DNA of 64,000 bases, taken from the NCBI GenBank assembly GCA_023393915.1, contig JAEXBS010000021.1, positions 1 to 64,000 on the forward strand, given 5' to 3'. This stretch comes from Bacteroidota bacterium. GTDB lineage: Bacteria; Bacteroidota; Bacteroidia; Flavobacteriales; Weeksellaceae. Under the pieces are notes generated by a model. The model made no database searches. It worked only from the letters and a program-made list of their open reading frames with translations, and was not told the DNA's origin. The position numbers and the translations under genes were made by a program. Positions 25,712-34,011 of this stretch are shown piece by piece; within the stretch, counting starts at the first letter, position 1, and each line of letters begins with the position of its first letter.

Positions 25712-28147
25712 ATGCTTAAAAATTGGCTCAAAATAGCATTCATCAACTATAAAAAGAATTGGCTTTCCACATTCATCAATCTTTTTGGATTGACTTTGGG
25801 CTTGACCGGATTTATGCTGATTCTGCTTCATTGGAATGATGAAGCAAGTTACGAACAGTGGAATCCTCAGAGAAAAGATATTTATTTTCTTCAACAATAT
25901 TATAAAACGGAAGATTGGACGAACAATAATATGTCTTACCAAATGACAAAAACCGCAACCGACGAACTTCCCGAAATTGAAGATTTTGTAATGTTTGCTT
26001 ATGACAATAGAGAAGGTTTGATGAAAACTAATAGCGGTAAAAGTCAGTATGTAAAAGAAGGTGAATCAACTTCGGAAAGTTTCTTTAATTTTTTCCCTTT
26101 TAAACTAAAGTTTGGCTCTTACAAAGGTGCTTTGAGTGATTACAACAAAATTACATTGTCGGATAAATTGAGCCAACAACTTTTTGGGGACGAAAATCCT
26201 GTAGGAAAAGAATTGACATTGAGCGATGCAAAATACATCGTAACTGCAGTTTATACTTTGCCAAAAGGTAATTCTGTAGTGAAGCCAAATTATGTCGTGC
26301 TTTCGCAAACGATGAAAGATGACCGCGAAAACATTAAGAAAGGTTATCAAAATTGGGGAAATAATTCATATCAAGCATTGGTCAAAATAAAGCCGAATTC
26401 AAATATTACAAATGTTGAAAAAGATATTTTTGAAAAAGTTCTTATTAAGAAAAGATACCCGAAAGAACAGTTGCAAAAAGAAAATGTAACGCTTGAAGAA
26501 ATGCTTACTAAATACGGTCCGAACGAATTTTATCTCACTCGTTTAGATAAGACAAGATTAGAGGCAAAATCAGGTTTCAAGGGTAAAGCAGATTATAAAA
26601 CCATCAAAATATTATTTGGATTATCAGTCTTGATTTTGATTCTTTCAGCCATTAATTTCATCAATCTAAAAACCGCTCAAGGTTCGCAACGCGCAAAAGA
26701 AGTCGGTGTGAAAAAAGCGATTGGAAGCACGAAAACCCAATTGATTTTTCAGTTTTTGGTTGAAGCAATGCTGATTTGCGTCTTCGCTTACTTCCTTTCA
26801 TTGGTTTTAGTGGAGTTGCTTTTACCTTCCTACAACAAGTTTTTGGATAAAGAAATGGCGATGAATGATTGGACAATTTATTCTTATTCTGCGATAATGA
26901 CTTTTCTTGTAGTCTTGTTTTCGGGGTTAATTCCTGCGATTTACCTTTCTAATTTTAAACCAATTAATACTTTGAAGGGAAATTTCTCAAGAAGCAGTCA
27001 CGGTGTTTGGTTGCGAAACGGAATCCTCACTTTACAATTGATTATTTCTTCATTCTTCATCATTGGCGGAATCATCATTCATCAACAGGTGAAATATATG
27101 ATGAATAAAGATTTAGGATTCAATGGAAATCAGGTTATTACCATTTATTACAGTACAAAAGATTTGAGTTATAAAAAATATGAACGTCTAAAAACCGAAC
27201 TCAAAAAAATAAACGGAGTAGAAGATGTGACTTTTGGAGAAGCAACACCGACAACAGGAGGAAGTTCCTCTAATATGGATTGGCGCAATAAAAGCGTAAC
27301 CGCACAACACGGTGCAATGGATTATAACTTCCTAGATTTCTTTGATATGAAATTGGTAAAAGGAAGAAATATTTCGCCAAAATATTCGTCGGACACCATA
27401 AATACAGTTTTGGTTAATGAAACTTTTGTTAAACAAATGGGTTGGACAGCGGATGATGCGTTGAAAAATGAACTGAAACCGGGATTTGACGATAAACAAT
27501 ATAAAATCATTGGCATAGTGAAAGATTACAATTTATGGAATGTAAAGGGTGAAACGCCTGCAGTAGTTTTCTTCCACTATTTTGTAACCGAATGGAAAAG
27601 GAATAATATGTATTTTATGGAAGTAAAACTCAATAAAAATGATATTGATGGAACCGTTTCAAGAATCAAAAATTTTTGGGAAACAAAAGCAGAACCAGGA
27701 TATCCTTTCAATTACTCATTTGTAAATAAAGAATTCGCCAAAACCTTTGAGAAATATCAAAAACAACAAACACTTTTCAAGATACTAAACATCATCGTTC
27801 TCACCGTCGCATTACTCGGTTTATTCGCACTTTCATCATTATTAATCGAACAAAAACTTAAAGACGTCGCCATCAAAAAAATATTGGGTGCTTCCGAAAA
27901 ATCAATCGTTTTAGATTTAACGAAAAAATTCTTGGTAATTTCTGCAATCGCCGTGTTAATCAGTATTCCTATCAGTTATTATTTTATGAATAAGTGGCTG
28001 AAAGATTTCGCTTACAGAATTGAAATGCCTTGGTTTCCGTATGTTTTGAGTTTTGTGATTTTACTGCTTTTGACTTTTGCAGTTGTGAGCATCAAAGCGT
28101 ATCGTGCAACGCAAGTGAACTTGGTTAAATATCTTAAATACGAATAG
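25712..28147 (+). CDS. ABC transporter permease, MacB/FtsX type, first paralog
   Basis: 811 residues with an N-terminal membrane helix (about 20-41), a MacB-type periplasmic core (about 50-290), three membrane helices of the first FtsX domain (about 300-430), a second periplasmic part, and a final FtsX domain (about 690-800). This doubled layout is common in Bacteroidetes. The motif AKEVGVKKAIGSTKTQLIFQ marks the coupling region to the ATPase. It shares close similarity with the next gene; the last 50 residues are identical. The pair probably forms a heterodimer with the ATPase, passing substrate or force to the adaptor and TolC channel. Confidence 0.92.
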   Translation: MLKNWLKIAFINYKKNWLSTFINLFGLTLGLTGFMLILLHWNDEASYEQWNPQRKDIYFLQQYYKTEDWTNNNMSYQMTKTATDELPEIEDFVMFAYDNREGLMKTNSGKSQYVKEGESTSESFFNFFPFKLKFGSYKGALSDYNKITLSDKLSQQLFGDENPVGKELTLSDAKYIVTAVYTLPKGNSVVKPNYVVLSQTMKDDRENIKKGYQNWGNNSYQALVKIKPNSNITNVEKDIFEKVLIKKRYPKEQLQKENVTLEEMLTKYGPNEFYLTRLDKTRLEAKSGFKGKADYKTIKILFGLSVLILILSAINFINLKTAQGSQRAKEVGVKKAIGSTKTQLIFQFLVEAMLICVFAYFLSLVLVELLLPSYNKFLDKEMAMNDWTIYSYSAIMTFLVVLFSGLIPAIYLSNFKPINTLKGNFSRSSHGVWLRNGILTLQLIISSFFIIGGIIIHQQVKYMMNKDLGFNGNQVITIYYSTKDLSYKKYERLKTELKKINGVEDVTFGEATPTTGGSSSNMDWRNKSVTAQHGAMDYNFLDFFDMKLVKGRNISPKYSSDTINTVLVNETFVKQMGWTADDALKNELKPGFDDKQYKIIGIVKDYNLWNVKGETPAVVFFHYFVTEWKRNNMYFMEVKLNKNDIDGTVSRIKNFWETKAEPGYPFNYSFVNKEFAKTFEKYQKQQTLFKILNIIVLTVALLGLFALSSLLIEQKLKDVAIKKILGASEKSIVLDLTKKFLVISAIAVLISIPISYYFMNKWLKDFAYRIEMPWFPYVLSFVILLLLTFAVVSIKAYRATQVNLVKYLKYE

Positions 28148-28154
28148 TTTCTCA

Positions 28155-28285
28155 ACACATTAGTCACATTAGAAGAAATACAATGCGCAAAAAAGTTCAC
28201 ATAAGGTAAAAAATCGAAGATTTCAAACTAATGTGTTCTAAATCAGAAGTATGAGAATTAAAAAGAACTTATGTGACTAATGTGT
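28155..28285. repeat. Palindromic-ended intergenic repeat, copy B
   Basis: End repeats at 28155-28172 and 28268-28285 match in inverted orientation at 17 of 18 positions. The copy starts 8 bp after the first permease stop and occupies the gap to the second permease. Confidence 0.88.
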
Positions 28286-28334
28286 TAAAAAGAAGATTCA
28301 ACATGAAAACCTGAAACTTGAAACAAAGAAAAAT

Positions 28335-30764
28335 ATGTTACTAAATTGGCTAAAAATAGCATTTGCAAACTATAAGAAAAATTGGCTTTCGACGCTCATT
28401 AACATTCTCGGTTTAAGTTTTGGATTGGCAATTTTTCTATTGGTTTTCATCAATTGGTTGGATGAAAAATCTTACGAGAAATGGGTTCCGAACAAAGAAA
28501 ATATCTTTATGTTGGAATACAAAAATTCTGCATTTGGATATATGACAAGTTCAAGTTACCCAATGTTGGAGGTTTCTAAGGAAAGATTTAAGGAAATTGA
28601 GGATTTCGCTATCGGTAACATTTGGTATGGAAATAAGCAACGCCTTAATTATGGAAATATTTCCTGTTATGTAGATGCGGGAAGTGCTACAAGTTCATAT
28701 TTTGAGTTTTTTCCATACGAAAAAATTGCAGGAAATTATAAGGATGCATTGCAAAATGACAATCAAATTGCCCTCTCCGAAGAAACTGCAAAACTACTTT
28801 TTGGTAAAAATTATAAAAATTGTATTGGAAAGACCGTTGTTCAGGACAATAATGGTAAGTCCTATCTCATTTCTGCGGTATATAAGTTGCCAAATTCAAA
28901 CACGGTTTTTAAACCGGGTTATCTTACGCGTCCTGAAGGCATTAAAGACAATAAAGACCAATGGTTGAACTTTAGTTACATCGGATTTTTTAAACTGAAA
29001 CCCAATACAGATGTTGTTGCTTTACAAGACAAATTATCAAACCAATTGCAGAAAGAGGAAAAAATAATGTCTGAGAAATGGGGAGAAAAGTATGGTGAAA
29101 AGAATAAAACCGAAGTTTTCTTGACATCTTTAAGCACGATGAAATTGGATGCACAAGGCGGAGGAATTGATAAAGGCGACAAGAAAAATATTTTGATTTT
29201 AATGGGACTTTCGGTGTTGATTTTGGTTTTATCTGCAATCAATTTAATAAACTTAAAAACCGCTCATAGTTCACAACGTGCGAAAGAAGTTGGCGTCAGA
29301 AAAGCGATTGGAAGCACCAAAAATCAATTGATTCTACAATTTTTGTTGGAAACATTTATCCTTTGTGTATTTTCCTGTTTTCTTGCTTTCGCTTTGGTCG
29401 AACTTTTACTACCGTTTTACAGCAAATTTTTAGGTAAGGAAATCCAAATTGAAAATCTTAATTTATATGGTTATGCGTTACTAATAGTGATATTCCTTTC
29501 GTTGCTTTCAGGAATTATTCCGGCAATTTATCTTTCCAATTTTAAACCTATTAATACTTTGAAGGGAAACTTTTCAAGAAGCAGTCACGGTGTTTTTCTA
29601 AGAAATTCAATTCTAACTTTACAATTAATTATATCTTCTTTTTTCATTATTTCTTCATTGATTATCAATTCACAAGTGAATCATATGATGAATAAAGATT
29701 TGGGATTCAAAGGCGACCAAACCGTTCAAATAGATTTCAAGAAAACCGATTGGCGACAAAAAGATTTCAATAAAAATAAATACGAGAGACTAAGAAACGA
29801 AGTTAAAAATATTCGTGGCGTTACCGATGTAACAGGTTCTGTGCTTACGATTGGGAATGGCTACACCAATATGTCGTCAGTAAAAAATGCTGCGGATACA
29901 ACGAAGGTCATTAATAGTGTTGGTTTGGGAGCGATAGAATTGAATTTCTTTAAATTCTATAAAATAAAATTTGCTTCAGGTCGTGATTTTGATTTGCGAA
30001 AAGCGTCCGATACGATTTCAGGAGTGGTTATTAATGAAACTTTTGCTAAACAAATGGGTTGGAATAATGACAGTGCATTAGAAAAAGAAATTCTTACAGG
30101 TTGGGAAGAGAAGAAAAAATATAAAATTATAGGTGTGGTAAAGGATTTCTATTTTCAAGGCGTTCACGCGCCTGTTGTTCCGGTTGCATTTTTCAACTAC
30201 GACCGAAATTGGGCGAAAAACAATATGAATAATCTCCAAATCAAAGTTTCAAAAGATGATATAGATGGCACTTTGAAAAGAATCGAGAACTTTTGGAAAG
30301 AAAAAGCAGAACCGGGGTATCCTTTTGATTACTATTTTGTTGATAAACATTTTGCTAAAACTTTTGAACACGTTCAGAAACAAAGAACATTGTTCACAAT
30401 TTTGAATTCTGTGGTGTTAATAGTGGCATTACTCGGTTTGTTTGCACTTTCTTCTTTATTAATCGAACAAAAATTAAAAGACGTCGCCATTAAAAAAACA
30501 TTAGGAGCATCAGAAAAATCAATTGTTTTGGACTTAACTAAAAAGTTCTTAATTATTTCTGCATTTGCTGTATTGATAAGCATTCCAATAATTTATTATT
30601 TTATGAATGAATGGCTGAAAGATTTCGCTTATCGAATAGAGATGCCTTGGTTTCCGTATGTGTTAAGTTTTGTGATTTTACTGCTTTTAACTTTCGCTGT
30701 TGTGAGCATTAAGGCGTATCGTGCAACGCAAGTGAACTTGGTTAAATATCTGAAATACGAATAA
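28335..30764 (+). CDS. ABC transporter permease, MacB/FtsX type, second paralog
   Basis: The 809 residues follow the same plan as the gene before it: N-terminal helix (NWLSTLINILGLSFGLA), periplasmic core, FtsX domain with AKEVGVRKAIGSTKNQLILQ, second periplasmic part with VVINETFAKQMGW, and a final FtsX domain. Identity to the first paralog is high in the membrane parts and low in the periplasmic parts, where substrate or partner choice would lie. It sits between repeats B and C. It arose by duplication; a joint complex with the neighbouring permease is inferred. Confidence 0.92.
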   Translation: MLLNWLKIAFANYKKNWLSTLINILGLSFGLAIFLLVFINWLDEKSYEKWVPNKENIFMLEYKNSAFGYMTSSSYPMLEVSKERFKEIEDFAIGNIWYGNKQRLNYGNISCYVDAGSATSSYFEFFPYEKIAGNYKDALQNDNQIALSEETAKLLFGKNYKNCIGKTVVQDNNGKSYLISAVYKLPNSNTVFKPGYLTRPEGIKDNKDQWLNFSYIGFFKLKPNTDVVALQDKLSNQLQKEEKIMSEKWGEKYGEKNKTEVFLTSLSTMKLDAQGGGIDKGDKKNILILMGLSVLILVLSAINLINLKTAHSSQRAKEVGVRKAIGSTKNQLILQFLLETFILCVFSCFLAFALVELLLPFYSKFLGKEIQIENLNLYGYALLIVIFLSLLSGIIPAIYLSNFKPINTLKGNFSRSSHGVFLRNSILTLQLIISSFFIISSLIINSQVNHMMNKDLGFKGDQTVQIDFKKTDWRQKDFNKNKYERLRNEVKNIRGVTDVTGSVLTIGNGYTNMSSVKNAADTTKVINSVGLGAIELNFFKFYKIKFASGRDFDLRKASDTISGVVINETFAKQMGWNNDSALEKEILTGWEEKKKYKIIGVVKDFYFQGVHAPVVPVAFFNYDRNWAKNNMNNLQIKVSKDDIDGTLKRIENFWKEKAEPGYPFDYYFVDKHFAKTFEHVQKQRTLFTILNSVVLIVALLGLFALSSLLIEQKLKDVAIKKTLGASEKSIVLDLTKKFLIISAFAVLISIPIIYYFMNEWLKDFAYRIEMPWFPYVLSFVILLLLTFAVVSIKAYRATQVNLVKYLKYE

Positions 30765-30771
30765 TTTTCAA

Positions 30772-30900
30772 ACACATTAGTCACATTAGAAAGAAGATAG
30801 GACGCAAAAAAGTTCACAAAAGATAAAATCACAAATTTTCGAACTAATTTTTCTAAAACAAGAAGAATGACTGTCTAAAAAACTTATGTGACTAATGTGT
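30772..30900. repeat. Palindromic-ended intergenic repeat, copy C
   Basis: Ends at 30772-30789 and 30883-30900 are inverted repeats with 17 of 18 matching, the same as in copy B. It starts 8 bp after the second permease stop and ends 15 bp before the TolC-type start codon. Confidence 0.88.
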
Positions 30901-30914
30901 CAAAAAAGAAATCT

Positions 30915-32204
30915 ATGAAAAGTTTAAAGTATATTTTAATATTCATCTCTTCATCAATTTTTTCCCAAAATTGGACTTTGCAACAATCCTTAGATTATGC
31001 ATTAAAGAATCATCCGTTAATCAAGCAAAGCATTCTTGAAGTTCAGAAATCCGATCGCAATATTGCTATTGCAAAAGGAAATCTTTTGCCTTCTGTTAAC
31101 GCAGGAGTCAATCACAATTACAGTTTTGGTTCTACGATTGATCCATCCACAAATTCAAGAAAAACCTTGAACACACAATACGACCAATTCAGGATTATAG
31201 CTCCGGTTGAACTATTCAATTGGAAAAATTATACTGAAATCAGTTTGAGTAAACTCAACAAAGAAAGTTCCGAATACCGATTAAAATCTGCGCAAAATGA
31301 TATTTCTTTAAATGTGATTCAACAGTTTTTCCAATACCAATACGATAAAGCGTGGTTGGAAGTTCTACAAACTCAAATTTCAGGAATTGAGGAACAAATC
31401 AAGCGTACCGAAAAAGAAGTGGAAATTGGAAACCGTCCGAAAAGCGACATTTACGACATTAAAGCCAATCTCGGAACGATAAAGGAACAATGGATTTCTG
31501 CGCAAAACCAAAAAGAACTTTCAAAAAACAACCTTCAAAACGCCATTAGTTTGTTGGACGACAAAATTGACTTTATTTTGAGTGAAGAAAATCCTGAAAA
31601 CATCCTGTTCAATAATGAAGATTTCGTACAAAAATTATTGGATAAAAATCCGCTTTATCAAAATGCAATCAAACTGAATGAAATCGCAAAGAAAAGTATA
31701 GAACTTGCAAAATCGGATTATTATCCAAGACTTTCAGGAATGTACCAATGGTCGACATTTTTCAGTAAAGAGCTGGGAAAAGAACCTGCGTTTCAATTTT
31801 CAGAGCAGTTTAAGCAGAACAAAAATAATTACGTTTCTTTCGGTTTGGATGTTCCCATTTTCAATCGCTTTCAAACCAAAAATAGGGTAGAACTCGCAAA
31901 ACTTTCTGAGGAAAATACTTCTTTGGAAAAAGACAAAATCGTCTTAGAACTCACAAAAAATCTTAAAACCATTGAGATTCAATACCGAAACGCACAAGAA
32001 AAGTATAACGCTCTCGAAGAAAACTTTGAAAATCAAAAACTGTCCTTTCAAAAATCCGAGGAAAAATACAAGGAAGGAATGATGGACGCCTACACTTTTT
32101 TTATGGTTAGAAACTCTTGGCTTCAAGCGAATTACAACTTAATAAAAAGTAGATACGATTTGATGTTGCAGAGTGAGTTAGTGAAAGTTTATTTGAAGGA
32201 TTGA
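30915..32204 (+). CDS. TolC-family outer-membrane efflux protein
   Basis: I use ATG 30915 (429 residues); the ORF is open further upstream to 30888, but that part is encoded by the end of repeat C and would spoil the signal peptide (MKSLKYILIFISSSIFSQ). The mature protein opens LQQSLDYALKNHPLIKQ, the usual TolC start, and has long helical repeats in two halves with NYVSFGLDVPIFNRFQTKNRVELAK. It would supply the outer-membrane exit duct for the adaptor, ATPase and permeases upstream, completing a MacAB-TolC-like complex. It is the last gene of the export operon and of the island's coding content. Confidence 0.93.
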   Translation: MKSLKYILIFISSSIFSQNWTLQQSLDYALKNHPLIKQSILEVQKSDRNIAIAKGNLLPSVNAGVNHNYSFGSTIDPSTNSRKTLNTQYDQFRIIAPVELFNWKNYTEISLSKLNKESSEYRLKSAQNDISLNVIQQFFQYQYDKAWLEVLQTQISGIEEQIKRTEKEVEIGNRPKSDIYDIKANLGTIKEQWISAQNQKELSKNNLQNAISLLDDKIDFILSEENPENILFNNEDFVQKLLDKNPLYQNAIKLNEIAKKSIELAKSDYYPRLSGMYQWSTFFSKELGKEPAFQFSEQFKQNKNNYVSFGLDVPIFNRFQTKNRVELAKLSEENTSLEKDKIVLELTKNLKTIEIQYRNAQEKYNALEENFENQKLSFQKSEEKYKEGMMDAYTFFMVRNSWLQANYNLIKSRYDLMLQSELVKVYLKD

Positions 32205-32810
32205 AAATTGTTAAGAAAGTCTTGAAGTTAACTTATAAAATCCTAAAAAATCAAAATTCTTACAACCTGCGAAAATAATATATTGGTACGAATTTACCTG
32301 CGTAATTTAACCACAGGTTTCTCATTAACCAGAGTAAATTAGATACACCCAATCCTATAACCTGGGTAAAAAAGATACAATCTAAACCTATATCTTTTCC
32401 TGTTTTTTTCTTTAAAAAGCAAATCCGTCCTAACAATGTATAAAACCTCTAGAACGCCGGTCCATATTGCGTTTTCAGACCTCTAAAAAATTCGGACTTT
32501 ACTACAAAATTTTTGCTGCAAGATGTGTCTTTGTACCCACAATTTTTCAAATTGAGTTTCCAAAGAATTCTTGCCATTCTTATCGAAATGGAGTTGAAAA
32601 AACTCGGGACTCGTTTTTATTTTTTGAAAGATGATTTTGTAAAACATACTTTTGAATAAATAATTTAAAAAGAGGAACTACCCACCACAGGAAATTGGAA
32701 TATAAAATGAGATAAAGAAATTAATTTCAAGTGCAATTAATTCAAAATATATTCATAAATTTACATTCTAAGATTTAAGATAAAAATTGTTGTATTTCAC
32801 ATGGTGGAAT
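32205..32810. other. Non-coding right flank of the island
   Basis: No convincing gene is seen. A 23-codon ORF at 32588-32659 (MELKKLGTRFYF...) with an open frame before it could be the eroded tail of a lost gene. There is a small CCCA/TGGG hairpin near 32348-32366. The region reads as degraded AT-rich sequence leading to the right attachment site. Confidence 0.5.
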
Positions 32811-32869
32811 ATTCGGTTACCTTGAAAATCTCCTTTTCTAAAAAATCACCTATCAATCGGTGTTTAGAA
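32811..32869. promoter_or_regulatory. Candidate arm-type sites and hairpin, right end of island
   Basis: ATTCGGTTACCT (32811-32822) is the reverse complement of 199-210. CCTATCAAT (32849-32857), followed by GGTGT, repeats 223-231 directly. TTCTAAA and CACC pair with GGTG and TTTAGAA to form a hairpin at 32836-32869, 10 bp before attR. These shared elements fit integrase or excision-factor binding. Confidence 0.5.
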
Positions 32870-32879
32870 AGATATACAT

Positions 32880-32896
32880 ATTCCTGGAGAAACCAC
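32880..32896 (+). repeat. attR: tRNA-Phe 3' end, direct repeat copy 2
   Basis: Identical to 40-56. Here the discriminator A is followed by CCA (32896-32898), which the rebuilt tRNA gene at the left end lacks. Backbone sequence starts directly to the right. Confidence 0.9.
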
Positions 32897-32897
32897 C

Positions 32898-32926
32898 ACC
32901 GCCTTATTTATAGGGCGGTTTTTTTG
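32898..32926 (+). terminator. Original tRNA-Phe terminator, now outside the island
   Basis: ACCGCC (32898-32903) pairs with GGCGGT (32914-32919) and is followed by a run of T. It begins 3 bp after the tRNA discriminator in attR, as expected for the pre-insertion tRNA gene. From here to 33068 no gene is seen. Confidence 0.85.
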
Positions 32927-33068
32927 TGCCTAATTATTGGGTTAGAGGAGGTCAAAATGGTTCAAAAACAAAACTTTAGGTATTTTGATTTTTATGTTTG
33001 GAGATAATTGGCAAAAATCCTTTGATTGGAAACTAGCTCCTCTTATTTTTGGCAACAAAGAGATTTGT

Positions 33069-33431
33069 TTAGCTCAAGTAATTACTTACAATCGCTTCAA
33101 ACTCATCTAAATCAAAAGGTTTAGCAAGGTAGGCGTCGGAACCAGCTTCTCTTGCAAGCGCATCTATATTGGTATTTGCAGAAAAGTAAATTACTGGAAT
33201 ATGGGAGAATTTTTTGGAAGATTTTATCATTTGTGTTGCTTCTACACCACTTTTGTCGGGAAGCCAATTGTCCATGAAAATGAGATCTGGAGTAAAGTCA
33301 TCGAGTTGTTCTAAAAGATTCTCAGTGGTTGGTGAACTTTTCACCTCACAGCCTAAATCCTGCAGAATCTCTTTGCAGAGCTCTAGTATTTCTTCGTTAT
33401 CGTCAAACAGAAAGACTCTTTTATTTGCCAT
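33069..33431 (-). CDS. Single-domain response regulator (CheY-like)
   Basis: A 120-residue receiver domain with the acidic pair D10-D11, phospho-acceptor D54 (IFMDNWLPDKSG), a conserved Ser (IYFSAN) and the terminal Lys (LAKPFD). No output domain is present, so it must act by protein contact or as a phosphate sink or relay. It is the last gene of a leftward signalling cluster and lies 10 bp after the CheB-type gene. Confidence 0.93.
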   Translation of the reverse strand: MANKRVFLFDDNEEILELCKEILQDLGCEVKSSPTTENLLEQLDDFTPDLIFMDNWLPDKSGVEATQMIKSSKKFSHIPVIYFSANTNIDALAREAGSDAYLAKPFDLDEFEAIVSNYLS

Positions 33432-33441
33432 GGTATTAACC

Positions 33442-34011
33442 TTAAAGGTTACTTAGATTATTAATGAATTCTGCCATTTCGCTTGGCTTTAATTGCAGGG
33501 GTACCTCAGCGTGCTCTAGTGCATGTTGGGGCATGAAACTCACAATGGCTGTAGAAGGATCTTGGACAGCCGCCATTCCTTTTTTCTTAAGGATGTACTC
33601 CAGTCCTAAGGTTCCGTCGCTATTTGCTCCGGAAAGAAGCAGCGCAAAAAGTTCTCTTTCATAGACCTCTGCAGCCGATTCAAATGTTACATCAATGGCA
33701 GGCCTTGAAAAATTCACTTTCTCCGAAGCGTCCAAAGAAAAGCTACCGTCTTTTTCAATTAAAGTGTGGTAGGCGGGTGGAGCCAGATAAATGGTTGCGG
33801 GCTGCAAAAATTCTTTTTCTTCAATTTCCTTTACTCGAAGAGTAGTTCTAACCGAGAGGATGTCTCCTAAAAGGGAATCGTGTCCCGATTTTCTATGCAG
33901 TACAATTACAATTGGAAAGGATAAATCCGCAGAAAGCCCGCTCATGATCTTTAGTAGAACATTGACGCTTCCAGCGCTGCCTCCAATCACAACTAAACTG
34001 CATTTTTTCAT
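33442..34011 (-). CDS. CheB-type protein-glutamate methylesterase without receiver
   Basis: The 189 residues correspond to the CheB catalytic domain alone. The triad is visible: S12 in GGSAGS, H39 in VLHRKSGHD and D132 in GANSDG. Classical CheB has an N-terminal receiver, which is missing; the separate receiver gene 10 bp downstream might replace it. The gene abuts cheR-like 34012-34827 with no gap, so methylation and demethylation activities are made together. No chemoreceptor, CheA or CheW is seen in the window, so the methylated partner is not obvious. Confidence 0.92.
   Translation of the reverse strand: MKKCSLVVIGGSAGSVNVLLKIMSGLSADLSFPIVIVLHRKSGHDSLLGDILSVRTTLRVKEIEEKEFLQPATIYLAPPAYHTLIEKDGSFSLDASEKVNFSRPAIDVTFESAAEVYERELFALLLSGANSDGTLGLEYILKKKGMAAVQDPSTAIVSFMPQHALEHAEVPLQLKPSEMAEFINNLSNL

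Larger units (their letters stand above)
40..32896. mobile_element. Integrative genomic island of about 32.8 kb in tRNA-Phe
   Basis: The island is bounded by identical 17-bp direct repeats, carries a tyrosine integrase 250 bp inside the left end, and is clearly more AT-rich than the chromosome to its right. Cargo is a defence block (1681-17571) and a two-component-regulated ABC export module (17572-32204). No relaxase, conjugation, replication or phage structural genes are visible, so it is not self-transmissible by any machinery seen here. No excisionase was recognised. Mobilisation in trans or by transduction is an inference. Confidence 0.88.

Noticed and set aside
24723..30900. CRISPR array
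   Set aside because: The repeats are about 130 bp, palindromic-ended, kilobases apart, and no cas genes are present.
30888..30914. Nine-residue extension of the TolC-type protein
   Set aside because: Encoded by the end of repeat C and would disrupt the signal peptide starting at 30915.
32801..33007. 68-residue ORF across attR
   Set aside because: It runs through the attachment repeat and the tRNA terminator hairpin and has no coding character.
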